Shown: piece by piece, positions 46,927 to 59,955 of the stretch
Layout: every line of letters begins with the position of its first letter
Numbering within the stretch: the first letter of the stretch is position 1
Assembly (NCBI RefSeq): GCF_023101765.2
Contig: NC_064232.1
Location: forward strand, 7,321,933 to 7,385,932
DNA length: 64,000 nucleotides
Direction: 5' to 3'
Source: Spodoptera frugiperda
Lineage: Eukaryota; Arthropoda; Insecta; Lepidoptera; Noctuidae
Program-made: the position numbers and the translations under genes
Notes under the pieces: model-generated
What the model saw: only the letters and a program-made list of their open reading frames with translations
Told to the model about the DNA's origin: nothing
Database searches by the model: none

Positions 46927-49900
46927 ACCTGTGTGAACTTGGCACCCGACTTTGGAAATATTGGTATTTTCAATGGTTTTTTGAAAGATTTCGATTAGTA
47001 GTGGATAGTAGTGAAGCTATTTTCGTTAGTAGTAATACCGAAAAATTAGAAAAAAATAGTAAAAAAATGTCATCCCCCGAAATTAAAAAAAAATGTTTTT
47101 TTCCGGCTGTATCTCATAAATGAACGTTAGTAGTGGATTGTAGTGCAATTTTATTCGTTTGTAGCAAAATAGAAAAAAAAAATTAAAAATTCGTTTCGGA
47201 GTATTTTTTTAAAACGATTTTTATTACCTAAATACTGTTTCAAGGCATATACGATTACTACAAACGTTAAAATTTACTAAAAAGGGTTCGTAGAGGTTAG
47301 TAGTAAAAGAATTTTCGATAGTAGTAAAGATACATGTTGACTAGAAGCACTTGAGATGAGTCAAACTCGTTTCGGACCGATATTTGCAGGATAAAATCTG
47401 TTGGAAGATAAATTCGACTACTACAAACGTTGGAATTGATTAAAAAGGGTTCGTAGAGGTTAGTAGAGGTTTGTAGTGAAAGAATTTTCGATAGTAGTAA
47501 AGATACATGTTGACTAGAAGCACTTGAGATGAGTCAAACTCGTTTCGGACCGATATTTGCAGGATAAAATCTGTTTGAAGATAAATTCGACTACTACAAA
47601 CGTTGGAATTGATTAAAAAGGGTTTTTAGAGGTTAGTAAAGGTTTGTAGTGAAAAAATTTTCGATAGTAGTAAAGATACATGTTGACTAGAAGCACTTGA
47701 GATGAGTCAAACTCGTTTCGGACCGATATTTGCTGGATAAAATCTGTTTGAAGATAAATTCGACTACTACAAACGTTGGAATTGACTAAAAAGGGTTCGT
47801 AGAGGTTAGTAGAGGTTTGTAGTGAAAGAATTTTCGATAGTAGTAAAGATACATGTTGACTAGAAGCACTTGAGATGAGTCAAACTCGTTTCGGACCGAT
47901 ATTTGCAGGATAAAATCTGTTGGAAGATAAATTCGACTACTACAAACGTTGGAATTGATTAAAAGGGTTCGTAGAGGTTAGTAGAGGTTAGTAGTGAAAG
48001 AATTTTCGATAGTAGTAAAGATACATGTTGACTAGAAGCACTTGAGATGAGTCAAACTCATTTCGGACCGATATTTGCTGGATAAAATCAGTTTGAAGAT
48101 AAATTCGACTGCTACAAACGTTGGAATTGATTAAAAAGGGTTCGTAGAGGTTAGTAGAGGTTTGTAGTGAAAGAATTTTCGATAGTAGTAAAGATACATA
48201 TTGACTAGAAGCACTTGAGATGAGTCAAACTCGTTTCGGACCGATATTTGCTGGATAAAATCTGTTTGAAGATAAATTCGACTACTACAAACGTTGGAAT
48301 TGACTAAAAAGGGTTCGTAGAGGTTAGTAGAGGTTTGTAGTGAAAAAATTTTCGATAGTAGTAAAGATACATATTGACTAGAAGCACTTGAGATGAGTCA
48401 AACTCGTTTCGGACCGATATTTGCTGGATAAAATCTGTTTGAAGATAAATTCGACTACTACAAACGTTGGAATTGACTAAAAAGGGTTCGTAGAGGTTAG
48501 TAGAGGTTTGTAGTGAAATAATTTTCGATAGTAGTAAAGATACATGTTGACTAGAAGCACTTGAGATGAGTCAAACTCGTTTCGGACCGATATTTGCTGG
48601 ATAAAATCTGTTTGAAGATAAATTCGACTACTACAAACGTTGGAATTGACTAAAAAGGGTTCGTAGAGGTTAGTAGAGGTTTGTAGTGAAATAATTTTCG
48701 ATAGTAGTAAAGATACGTGTTGACTAGAAACACTTGAGATGAGTCAAACTCGTTTCGGACCGATATTTGCTGGATAAATCCTGTTTGAAGATAAATTCGA
48801 CTACTACAAACGTTGGAATTGACTAAAAAGGGTTCGTAGAGGTTAGTAGAGGTTTGTAGTGAAAGAATTTTCGATAGTATTAAAGATACATGTTGACTAG
48901 AAGAACTTGAGATGAGTCAAACTCGTTTCGGACCGATATTTGCAGGATAAAATCTGTTTGAAGAAAAATTCGACTACTACAAACGTTGGAATTGATTAAA
49001 AAGGGTTCGTAGAGGTTAGTAGAGGTTTGTAGTGAAATGATTTTCGATAGTAGTAAAGATACGTGTTGACTAGAAGCACTTGAGATGAGTCAAACTCGTT
49101 TCGGACCGATATTTGCTGGATAAAATCTGTTTGAAGATAAATTCGACTACTACAAACGTTGGAATTGACTAAAAAGGGTTCGTAGAGGTTAGCAGAGGTT
49201 TGTAGTGAAAGAATTTTCGATAGTAGTAAAGATACATGTTGACTAGAAGCACTTGAGATGAGTCAAACTCGTTTCGGACCGATATTTGCTGGATAAAACC
49301 TGTTTGAAGATAAATTCGACTACTACAAACGTTGGAATTGACTAAAAAGGGTTCGTAGAGGTTAGTAGAGGTTTGTAGTGAAATAATTTTCGATAGTAGT
49401 AAAGATACATGTTGACTAGAAGCACTTGAGATGAGTCAAACTCGTTTCGGACCGATATTTGCTGGATAAAATCTGTTTGAAGATAAATTCGACTACTACA
49501 AACGTTGGAATTGACTAAAAAGGGTTCGTAGAGGTTAGTAGAGGTTTGTAGTGAAATAATTTTCGATAGTAGTAAAGATACATGTTGACTAGAAGCACTT
49601 GAGATGAGTCAAACTCGTTTCGGACCGATATTTGCTGGATAAAATCTGTATGAAGATAAATACGACTACTACAAACGTTGGAATTGATAAAAAGGGTTCG
49701 TAGAGGTTAGTAGAGGTTTGTAGTGAAAGAATTTTCGATAGTAGTAAAGATACATGTTGACTAGAAGCACTTGAGATGAGTCAAACTCGTTTCGGACCGA
49801 TATTTGCTGGATAAAATCTGTTTGAAGATAAATACGACTACTACAAACGTTGGAATTGATTAAAAAGGGTTCGTAGAGGTTAGTAGAGGTTTGTAGTGAA

Positions 49901-51450
49901 AGAATTTTCGATAGTAGTAAAGATACATGTTGACTAGAAGCACTTGAGATGAGTCAAACTCGTTTCGGACCGATATTTGCTGGATAAAATCCTGTTTGAA
50001 GATAAATTCGACTACTACAAACGTTGTAATTGATTAAAAAGGGTTCGTAGAGGTTAGTAGAGGTTTGTAGTGAAAGAATTTTCGATAGTAGTAAAGATAC
50101 ATGTTGACTAGAAGCACTTGAGATGAGTCAAACTCGTTTCGGACCGATATTTGCTGGATAAAATCTGTTGGAAGAAAAATTCGACTACTACAAACGTTGG
50201 AATTGATTAAAAAGGGTTCGTAGAGGTTAGTAGAGGTTTGTAGTGAAATAATTTTCGATAGTAGTAAAGATACGTGTTGACTAGAAGCACTTGAGATGAG
50301 TCAAACTCGTTTCGGACCGATATTTGCTGGATAAAATCTGTTTGAAGATAAATTCGACTACTACAAACGTTGGAATTGACTAAAAAGGGTTCGTAGAGGT
50401 TAGTAGAGGTTTGTAGTGAAAGAATTTTCGATAGTAGTAAAGATACATGTTGACTAGAAGCACTTGAGATGAGTCAAACTCGTTTCGGACCGATATTTGC
50501 TGGATAAAATCTGTTTGAAGATAAATTCGACTACTACAAACGTTGGAATTGATTAAAAAGGGTTCGTAGAGGTTAGTAGAGGTTTGTAGTGAAAGAATTT
50601 TCGATAGTAGTAAAGATACATGTTGACTAGAAGCACTTGAGATGGGTCAAACTTCTTTTGGAGCGATATTTACTGGATAAAATCTGTTTGAAGATAAATA
50701 CGACTACTACAAACGTTGGAATTGATTAAAAAGGGTTCGTAGAGGTTAGTAGAGGTTAGTAGTAAAAGAATTTTCGATAGTAGTAAAGATACATGTTGAC
50801 TAGAAGCACTTGAGATGAGTCAAACTCGTTTCGGACCGATATTTGCTGGATAAAATCTGTTTGAAGATAAATTCGACTACTACAAACGTTGGAATTGATT
50901 AAAAAGGGTTCGTAGAGGTTAGTAGTAAAAGAATTTTCGATAGTAGTAAAGATACATGTTGACTAGAAGCACTTGAGATGAGTCAAACTTCTTTCGGAGC
51001 GATCGCTCGGAAACAAAGAAGTTTGACTCACCTCAAGTGCTTCTAATCGACATGTATCGTTACTACTATCAAAAATTCTTTCACTACTAACCTCTACGAA
51101 CCCTTTTTAGTCAATTCCAACGTTTGTAGTAATCGTATATGCCTTGAAACAGTATTTAGGTAATAAAAATCGTTTTAAAAAAATACTCCGAAACGAATTT
51201 TTTAATATTTTTTTTTCTATTTTACTACAAACGAATAAAATTGCACTACAATCCACTACTAACGTTCATTTATGAGAAACAGCCGGAAAAAACTTTTTTT
51301 TTTAATTTCGGGGGATGACATTTTTTTCTAATTTTTCGGTATTACTACTAACGAAAATAGCCTCACTACTATCCACTACTAATCGAAATCTTTCGAAAAA
51401 CCATTGAAAATACCAATATTTCCAAAGTCGGGTGCCAAGTTCACACAGGT
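46927..51450. mobile_element. Foldback-type DNA transposon, 4.5 kb, with 9-bp target duplication
   Basis: Flanked by CATAGACAG on both sides (46918-46926 and 51451-51459). The ends are inverted copies starting ACCTGTGTGAACTTGG. The left arm runs 46927 to about 47380 and the right arm about 51007-51450. The arms match closely with small indels. Between them lie about 20 direct units of 173 bp (see separate entry). No open frame of 60 codons occurs inside, so it is non-autonomous. Nine-base duplications with long inverted arms and internal tandem repeats fit Foldback or Mutator-like elements; the superfamily is inferred. Confidence 0.88.
47284..50998 (+). repeat. 173-bp tandem repeat inside foldback element, about 22 occurrences
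   Basis: The block gttgactagaagcacttgag recurs near 47336, 47509, 47682, 47855, 48027 and on to 50958, with spacing 172-173 bp; the first occurrence belongs to the left arm. Units also share ggttcgtagaggttag and tcgactactacaaacg. Units differ by scattered substitutions, so they are older than the 109- and 114-bp arrays. One more unit, inverted, begins the right arm after the palindrome gagcgatcgctc near 50997. Confidence 0.95.
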
Positions 51451-51584
51451 CATAGACAGATCACAGTTTTTTTTTTTTTTGAGGGAGAAAATTATACAAT
51501 GTCTTCTCACGCCTTGGGCGACGCGTCATTTGACGAATGCACGCATCCTTCACAAACGATAGGCAGCCTACAAATGACTTTATT

Positions 51585-51800
51585 GTTTTGAGAGGGGAAA
51601 ATCATCCTATAACTTCTCCCGCCTTGGACAAAGCGAGAGGGAGTGTCAGACTCTTACTGACTAAAAACCATCTCGATCCTACTCCTGCTTTTCAAACCGG
51701 AGCCCCGGTACCCCGCTAGCTAATCCACAGCTCCGGATCAGGCATCAGCCCTCCTGCGCCCCATCTGTCATGGTCTGGTGGCTCTTTGAGGCGTGTTTTA
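51585..51800 (+). repeat. Family B element, long form
   Basis: From ttgagaggggaaaatcatcc to ggtggctctttgaggcgtg; a stub of another copy is at 51480-51530, just outside the foldback element. Confidence 0.75.
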
Positions 51801-52676
51801 AACGACATGGGCATCGAACCGCACCACTTGCGACCACCAAAATAAGGCCTAGTTTCACATTAGCTAAAATATCGCATTACACACACATTACAACTATTCT
51901 TTGTAGTTAAAACATTAGAAAATTAGATACCTAAGCAATTTAAATGTGTTTTTTTTTATTTAAAAAAATAGTTTTTTTAGTACTTAGTTCGGTACTATAC
52001 CTATACTTGGGTTCAATGACATGAAATTAGGTCACACGACCTATGTATGACAATAGGCTTGGTCCTACTTATCTTTTGTTTTTTTTTCTAGCCACACAGA
52101 CTAGTTACTCTCTTCTTTTTAACCGACTTGAAAGAAGAAGGAGGTTCTCTGTTTTACCTGTATGTATTTATGTTAGTGGGTGATTATCTGACGATTGTCC
52201 GAATGGATTTTGATGCGGTTTTCAGAAAAGTATTATTTGTTACATTTAGGAGCAGGTTTTAGTAGTTATATTAACCGATTTCTAAAAGAGTAGGTCGAAG
52301 TCAGTTATTTTAAACGTGGTTTACTGAAAATTAATTGAGGGATAAGACGGAAAACGGGCGGACGGATCACCTGCTGGCCGTAATCAGCGCCGCCTATGGA
52401 CACCCGAAACACTATGTGTCTTACATAAAAAATGGCCTGACATCTAGCATTGGATGGAAACGAGCTGATCAATATCCACACATTTATAAGTTACTAGCTC
52501 TTGTTAGCGGCTTTGCCCGCGTTCCTGTGGGATAAAAAGTATTACCCAAGCCAACTCAGCTTACTTTCAGCGTGGTTAACGGACAGATATCCATACGTCC
52601 AAACAATTTTTTCATTTAGTTATAGTTATTACTGTAATTGAAATTGACCGTAGGTAAGAATAACTGGGGACAAAGT

Positions 52677-52806
52677 AACGGGTTACCGGGGCTCCGGCTC
52701 AAAGCAGAAGTAGGAACGGGACGGTGTTTAGTCAGTAAGAGTCTGACACTCCCTCTCGCCTCGCCCAAGACAGGAGAATCCATTGGATGATTTCCCCACT
52801 CAAAAA
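52677..52806 (-). repeat. Family B element
   Basis: From aacgggttaccggggctccg to gatgatttccccactc. Confidence 0.75.
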
Positions 52807-53369
52807 AAGGTACTAACTACTAACAGTAAAATAATGTACAATCACTAACTATTAGTTAAGTAAGTAAGTATTAATCCTATAAAAAAAAACTAAGTTCTCG
52901 AATTGACCTTACCGGCTCGCTCCGAAGGTTGAACGCAAGGAGAGTCGTTGACTCCAACTTTTTAATTGTTTACTCTAGCCGTTATTTTCCACTTTTTATA
53001 GGAAACGAAAGATACGTCATTATGTAAGTACATTTGTTGCCACCGCTACTCTTTTCGCGGGTGTTGTATACCCGACTAAGAGGACCAGACTGTACTTTTT
53101 TTAATAAACGTTACCCAACACTAGGATTTTAATTTATAATTTCACCATGTGACACCCAGACCCGAAACAACAAAGAGTTGCTCCGTGCAAGAATCAGACC
53201 CGGGAATTCGACAGAGATTGGGCAGCAGCGTTCTTTGAAAAATTTGAACTCAGTTATCGCCAATTATGTTGTAAATCCCATGTAATAGAAATTAACTATT
53301 AGTTAATTACTTACTTATTAACTAATAGTTACTTAATCCAATTTTGGCAAACCACACGGAACAAGTCTA

Positions 53370-53470
53370 ATCCACAAATTGTTGTTCCGGGTCTGGGTGT
53401 CATGTGTACGTAAACTTGTATGTTTGTAAACGCACCTACGACACAGGAGGAAACCCCAGTGAGCGGCAAT
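53370..53470 (+). mobile_element. SINE family E fragment
   Basis: 3' half only: acaaattgttgttccgggtc to cgacacaggaggaaa. A reverse fragment is at about 53100-53200. Confidence 0.6.
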
Positions 53471-53483
53471 GTTTTATATAAAA

Positions 53484-53705
53484 CTAGCTACTTCCGCGCG
53501 GTTTCACCCACTCTGCCTGGCTCCTATTGGTCATAGCATGATGTTTTATAGCCTATAGCCTTCCTCGATTAATGCACTATTCAACACAAAAAGAATTATT
53601 CAAATCGGACCATTAGTTCCGGAGATTAGCGCGGTCAAACAAACAAACAAACTCTTCAGCTTTATAATATTAGTTAGTATATTAGTAAGTATAAGTATAG
53701 ATAAA
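53484..53705 (-). mobile_element. Lep1-like non-autonomous Helitron (family F)
   Basis: Reverse copy of family F, starting actagctacttccgcgcgg and running to ctttataatattagttag, with a few extra bases at the 5' end. Confidence 0.75.
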
Positions 53706-53949
53706 AATTTAATTCATCCACATCTACCTAACCCCTATTCGAAACACAAGGCTCCCAAATACCACACTAACTAGTTATAATTAACAAAAATTACAACACT
53801 AAAACATGGTTATCTTCGCGTGCTCGCCTCCGGAAACCAGACCCTGGGCAGACCTTCGCGCGAGGGTCAATGGTACATCCTTGGGTAGTTGGTACTACAC
53901 ACAAGGCTGTGACACTGATTCCATGGTAGTACTAAGGTTATAAGACTTA

Positions 53950-54080
53950 TTGTCGCGCCGTACTCAGTCATTTAATGGTTACTTAACTTAGTCCTTAGCA
54001 ATTGTTTTCGGAACAAAATCGTTACTAAGGAATAGTTTAAGTAATCATTAAATAGTTACATGTCTGAATACGGTTAAGTC
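53950..54080. mobile_element. Family P palindromic MITE
   Basis: From gcgccgtactcagtcattta to catgtctgaatacgg, with gttttcggaacaaaatcgtt at the centre. Confidence 0.75.
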
Positions 54081-54867
54081 TTATTTCAGAATATGTTATT
54101 GATAGAATTTAGTAAAGTTACATTTCTTTGTCACTAGTTAGTCCTACTCTTTTCGTAGGCACCTTTACCTGGCTGATTATTACACAGGAGTCGTCTAACT
54201 ATAACTATTGTCACAGGCAGTATTAAAGGTTCATGTTTATCAGAGAGCGCTCGTTGCCCGGTCAAAATCTGTCTAATGTGAATAGTTCTAAATAGTTGGA
54301 TATACGACACCCGCGGGATAAGTAGAGGTAGAAAATGGTAAATGCCGTCATCTCACGGCGATACCCTTGGTATAAGTTTGATTTACGCGCGTTCGGCTCT
54401 CTGATTGGGTGGTTCTTTCGTTGAACATGAACTCAAACTCATACTGTTTGTATGATTGAAATAACTAATCTCAAAAACGGCTAAACTGATTTTCGTACGA
54501 TCTTCACTAATAAATAGTGAGATTTCTGAAGAAGCTTTAGGTGCATATTTAGTTATTACGATTTTAGCGGAAAGCTAGTCAATAATATTTATTGGAATTT
54601 CGATCAAAATATTATCTTAAAACGACCCAAATTGCACTGTCACAAACAAAAACTTGCCATTGAAGTATTGCCAACGTTAATAAATCGTTAATGAAATGGC
54701 AAAATCAATATTTTCCTATCGATCCATATTTTGACAGAGGAAAATTTTAATAACTAAGTATGATCAATCGATTTTGTCAAATCATCATAACGATGATTGA
54801 GATTGTCATAATATTAGCTCTTGAATGCAAAATAAGATGTGAGAGGAAATAACTAAATCGTTATTTT

Positions 54868-55150
54868 TATGGAATAAGCCGGTAAACGAGCAGACGGATC
54901 ACCTGATGGTAAGCAATCGCCGCCGCTCTTGGTCAACCGAAACACCAGAAGCGTTACAAGCGCGTTGCTGGCTTTTTGGGGGTTAGGAATTTAAGGGTTG
55001 TTGGGGAATCGGGGATTGGGAAGATAGGGAAGGAAGTAATTTAGACGCCGGTAACCTCACTGACATAACGCATGCATTATTTCACCTCGGTTTTCTGCTC
55101 GGCCGTCGTGTCACTCCGGTCGAGCCGGCCCAGCAGTGCCGAAGCATGGC
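54868..55150 (+). repeat. Family A element
   Basis: Full-length, somewhat diverged copy ending gccgaagcatggc. Confidence 0.8.
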
Positions 55151-55662
55151 ATTATGCTACATTTATGGGGCATAACTTGATGTACAATGCCTGGATGGCA
55201 AGCAATAAGTTAAAGTCTCTTAAATAAGGCCAAATTGACAAAACCGAGTCGGTATTACATGGGTCTCACAAGGGATTTTTGCGGTAGGAAAACTAAAGTG
55301 AGACTTGGGCTTTTTTACAGGATGTTTTAAAATGATCAGGCGGGTACACTGTACATAATATATCTCACTTACAAACAAACTTATAGGTATGTATATGAAC
55401 ACATTCTTATGTCATCCTACATGTATTATAAGTAGATATACAAGTTATCACCTAGGGATTTCCTGTTTAATTTCCTGGATTAATCCATTTAATACATTTA
55501 TTTAATAAGCAAGTAAAACAACTATTAATTACAAGTCAACCACTTATTTATTATTATCTATTTTAAAACTAGCATCGCAAATGATGTCAGTATTTTCCCA
55601 TCGTCGTAGGAATATTGGGGAAATCCTTTGTTAATGTCCCCCTAAATCCCCAATCACTACAT

Positions 55663-55850
55663 AGTATAAAACAAAGTCGCTATTTTTGTCTGTTTGTCTG
55701 TATGCTTAAATCTTTAAAATTACGCAACGGATTTTGATGCGGTTTTTTGTAATAGGTAAAGTGATTCAAGAGGAAGGTTTATATGTATAATACATGCGTA
55801 ATATATCACCATTGTTGCACCCATGCGAAGCTGGGGCGGGTCGCTAGTTT
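55663..55850 (+). mobile_element. Helitron-like element, third subfamily
   Basis: Runs from agtataaaacaaagtcgc to gggtcgCTAG, with gcaacggattttgatgcggt inside. A partial reverse copy is at 28086-28210. Confidence 0.6.
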
Positions 55851-55949
55851 ATTATAAATGCGAAAGTTTTTGGGTATGTTTGTTACTCAATCACGTCCAA
55901 ACGGCTAAAGGGATCGGAATGAAATTTGGAATAGGGATAGATTATGGTC

Positions 55950-56180
55950 TTTTTTTAAGGGCAAAAGTCATCCGATGACTTCTCTACCACGTTAGGCGAG
56001 GTGATTGGAAGTGTCCCTCTTACTGACTATAAACCACCCCGTTCCTACTCCTTTAAGAGCCTTAAGCCCGGGTAAACCCGCTAGGAAGTCCCTATATTGT
56101 CCCGATTGGGAAATCAGCCCTACTGGGCTCCATCTGTGGTGATGTGGCTCTTGGAGCCGCGCGCGGAACGCAACTGGGAA
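55950..56180 (+). repeat. Family B element, diverged long form
   Basis: From tttttaagggcaaaagtcat to ggctcttggagccgcgcg. Confidence 0.7.
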
Positions 56181-56289
56181 TCGAATCACACGACCATTTA
56201 GACTGACTGCCAACAAAAATCTGTTGTATACAAATTCTACGCTAGCACCGGTCACTTTTGCCCCCCCCCCCCCCCATGGCGTTAAATGG

Positions 56290-56450
56290 TTTTTTTAAGA
56301 GGGGAATGTCATCCAATGACTTCTTTCGCTTCGAGCGAGGCGAGAGGGAGTGTCAGTCTCTTACTGACTAAAGACAACCCCGTTCCTACTGCTGCTTTTC
56401 AAACCGGAGCCCCGGTAAAGCCGCCAGGTAGTCCGCAACTCCGGATGGCG
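56290..56450 (+). repeat. Family B element
   Basis: From ttttttaagaggggaatgtc to gtagtccgcaactccgg. It follows a run of 13 C at about 56262-56275. Confidence 0.75.
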
Positions 56451-56846
56451 TTTAATGAGTTAAGACAGTAGATTCAATGTCTTGAGAACTTCATTCACGA
56501 ATACGTTTCTATTCTTCTAACCGGAATAACTACTCATTACTAATTATAACATAAAATGTGAAAGTTTTGTTTATGTATGTTTGTTGGTCTCACACTCCAA
56601 AACGGCTGTGCGTTAAACGATGGAATTTCGCACACAAGACCGTGACCTAGATCACAGGAATATTATTTATTATATCCATGACCTACATTAACATGGGATT
56701 ACTAAGTTTTTAGTAATTTTAGTGCCCATCTTTAAGAGTAACTGTTTTTTTTTAATAACAATAACTGGTTTTTGATCTATAGTTAATTGTGTAATGTTTA
56801 TCGGTATAACAGGTCGTTAAGTTCGATATTTGATTTTTTTTTTGGT

Positions 56847-57095
56847 ACAAGCCGTAAACGATTATACAGATCACCTGTAAGCAATCATCGCCGCCCATGG
56901 ACACCCGAAACACCAGAGGCGGGGTTAAGAATTTAAGGATTGTTGGGGAATCGGGGATTGGGGAGGGAGGTAATTGGGCCTTCGGTAACCTCACACATAT
57001 AAAGAAACACAACGCAAGCGTTGTTTCACGTCGGTTTTCTGCTCGGCCGTGGTATCACCCCGGTCAAGCCAGCCCAGCAGTGCCGAAGCACTCTT
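56847..57095 (+). repeat. Family A element, diverged
   Basis: Contains accagaggcggggttaagaa and the ttgtttcacgtcggttttct core. Confidence 0.75.
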
Positions 57096-57219
57096 CCACA
57101 GTTGATTCAGACAAAATACCTTCGGATTTCAACGTTTGCCGTTACTTTAGGCAAAATACCGAGAAAAAGTCGTGAAAATAAACGTTGAATCTACTGTCTT
57201 AACCCATTAAACGCCATCC

Positions 57220-57365
57220 GGAGCTGCGGACTGCCTAGCGGGTTACCGCGGCTCCGGCTCGAAAAGCAGGAGTAGGAACGGGGTGGTGTTTAGTCAGTAA
57301 GAGACTGACACCCTCTCTTGCCTCGCCCAAGGCGGCGAGAAGACATTGGATGATTATTCCCCCCA
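57220..57365 (-). repeat. Family B element
   Basis: From tccggagctgcggactgcct to attggatgattattccccc. Confidence 0.78.
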
Positions 57366-57389
57366 CAAAAAAAAATAATTTTTGTTTTG

Positions 57390-57550
57390 ACTGCACGGTG
57401 GCTGGGCAACTGGCAGCCGCGCAAGGTGTCGCGCATTCGATTCCCGCACGTAGCAACTCTTTGTGTGATCCACAAATTGTTGTTCCGGGTCTTGGTGTCA
57501 TGTGTATATGTGAACTTGTATGTTTGTACACGACACAGGAGAAAATCCTA
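57390..57550 (+). mobile_element. SINE family E
   Basis: Forward copy: gactgcacggtggctgggca, then attcgattcccgc (B-box-like) and cacaaattgttgttccgggt. Confidence 0.75.
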
Positions 57551-57865
57551 GCGTTATCCAACTTTAAAAAAAACTACCTATTTAGATATGTTTTTCAAAA
57601 AACCAAGTTTACAATATGTATGAGTAACGACATATAAAAACCGCAGTCGCGATATATATCAAAATCCTTATCAATATACAACATACAATAATAAAAACGT
57701 AAAAACATACTATATCAAAATAATGTCATGATTTTGAACGCCGACCAGCTGATTACGGGTCAATGGCCGCTACAACGCAGTTTAAGTAATAAGACCCTAC
57801 TATTGAATTCAATTGAACCTTCTTATTGAATACTGGATTAATGTAGGTATCCTACAGGACTATGG

Positions 57866-58096
57866 GTGCTTTTCCACCAGAGATGTGCTATGTAGCTATG
57901 CTACGAAGATGTAATTAAGCTGTGAAACTATGTGACCGTTTCCACTGATACTAAGCTATGTAGCTGTGCGAGGAAAAAACATAGCTTAGCTGAGTCCGTT
58001 TCCACCAGTGCTAAGCTATGTGTAGCAATGAATATGATTGGTGGAAGCCAAACGTATTCACAGCAACGTAGCATAGCACATCTTTGGTGGAAAAGC
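57866..58096. mobile_element. Family J TIR element, best copy
   Basis: Inverted ends gtgcttttccaccagagatg and cacatctttggtggaaaagc. About 230 bp. Confidence 0.8.
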
Positions 58097-58609
58097 AGCT
58101 CAAGAATCTTACTACCTAAATATTAACTATAGTTAAATGCGAAATAACGTAGCATAAGAATCTTACTAACTACCTTAATACTATAAATGCGAAAATTTTA
58201 TGAGTTTGTATGTATGTTTGAAACTCAATAACGTCAAAACGGCTGAAGGGATCGAGGTGAAATATGGAACAGGTGTGACTACTTTTTAAAGCGTTGTTTC
58301 ACGTCGGTGTACTGCTCGGCCGTGGTATCACTCCGGTCGAGCCGGCCCAGCAGTGCTGAAGCATGGCTCTCCCACACTAACTATTGTACACAGTTATTAA
58401 AGGACAACTGCTTTCTACCAGCTTTTGCGTCTAAACAAAAGCAGTTGTTGATAACATATTGATATCTGTATTATTTACCGTACACCGTACGTGTTTACTA
58501 CATTCTTTTGATAACAACTTGCATCGATCAATTTGGGGGATTTGGCCTGCATTTAATCATTTGTACTATCAATGCAAAAAACCTCACGTGACTCCCTAGA
58601 CAACAAGTA

Positions 58610-59310
58610 CCATCACTACATGAGCTGCTGTTTACATGTGAACATTAGCTAATGACGATACCTAAGTACATACGTGTGTCGCCTGGACAGTCTACGCTAC
58701 ATCCTTGTTGACTGGACATCTACACTACATGAGCTGCTGTTTACATGTGAACATTAGCTCATGACGATACCTAAGTACGTGTGTCGCCTGGACAGACAAC
58801 GCTACGTCCTTGTAGACTGGACATCTACAGTACATGAGCTGCTGTTTACATGTGAACATTAGCTCATGACGATACCTAAGTACGTGTGTCGCCTGGACAG
58901 TCCACGCTACATCCTTGTTGACTGGACATCTACACTACATGAACTGCTGTTTACAAGTGAACATTCACTCATTTCGATACCTAAGTACGTGTGTCGCCTG
59001 GACAGTCCACGATACATCCTTGTACATCTACACTACATGAGCTGCTGTTTACATGTGAACATTAGCTCATGACGATACCTAAGTACGTGTGTCGCCTGGA
59101 CAGTCCACGCTACATCCTTGTTGACTGGACATCTACACTACATGAGCTGCTGTTTACATGTGAACATTAGCTCATGACGATACCTAAGTACGTGTGTCGC
59201 CTGGACAGTCCACGCTACATCCTTGTTGACTGGACATCTACACTACATGAGCTGCTGTTTACAAGCTTATTACGATATCAAAGTACGTGTATCGCCTGGA
59301 CAGTCGACAC
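58610..59310 (+). repeat. 105-bp minisatellite, about 7 copies
   Basis: The block catgagctgctgtttaca recurs at 58619, 58728, 58833, 58938, 59036, 59141 and 59246. Spacing is mostly 105 (98-109). Units also share gtgtcgcctggacagtc. A short open frame spans several units but is a by-product. No gene is seen here. Confidence 0.93.
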
Positions 59311-59569
59311 CGCAACAATAGCTTAACAATAATGACCTTTAGTAATTAAATAATAACGTAGATATTGGTATGATGATGTAACGATAAAACTTCAGATTAT
59401 TAGCTTATGTTATCGTTGAATGAATGAATAATGATTTCAGTGTATTTTAGATTACGAATTACACCTAGTTTAGTAAGATTTTTGACTACGTAACAAATTT
59501 ATACTACGTAGTTTACAATTTGTGCCCAGATGAGCCACTTTTACTCTTTCCGCGGATTCGATGTAAAAA

Positions 59570-59955
59570 GCAAACGAGCAGACGGATCACCTCATGGTAA
59601 GCAATCGCCGCCGCCCATGGACATCCATAACACCAGAAGTGTTACATGTGCGTGACTGGCTTTTTGGGGGTTAGAATTTTAAAAGTTGATGGGGAATCGG
59701 GGATTGGGAACGCAAGCGTATTCTTTCACGTCGGTGTACAACTCGTGGTATCACTCCGATCGAGCCGACCCAGCAGTGCCGAAGCATGGCTCTCCCATAC
59801 TGAACTTGCGTTGTGTTTCATTTTGTGAGTGAAGTTACCGGTGACGCCCTTCCTAGTTTTCCAAATCCCCGATTCCCCAACAACCCTTAAGTAAATTCCT
59901 AGCGGGGCGGCGGCGATTGCTTACCATCAGGTGACCCGTCAGCTCGTTTACCAGC
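59570..59955. repeat. Two family A copies head to head
   Basis: A forward copy (59570-59808) meets a reverse copy (59812-59955), giving a large imperfect inverted repeat. Confidence 0.75.

Noticed and set aside
46927..51450. Foldback element as a viral or prophage-like insertion
   Set aside because: No coding capacity; 9-bp target duplication and inverted arms indicate a non-autonomous DNA transposon.
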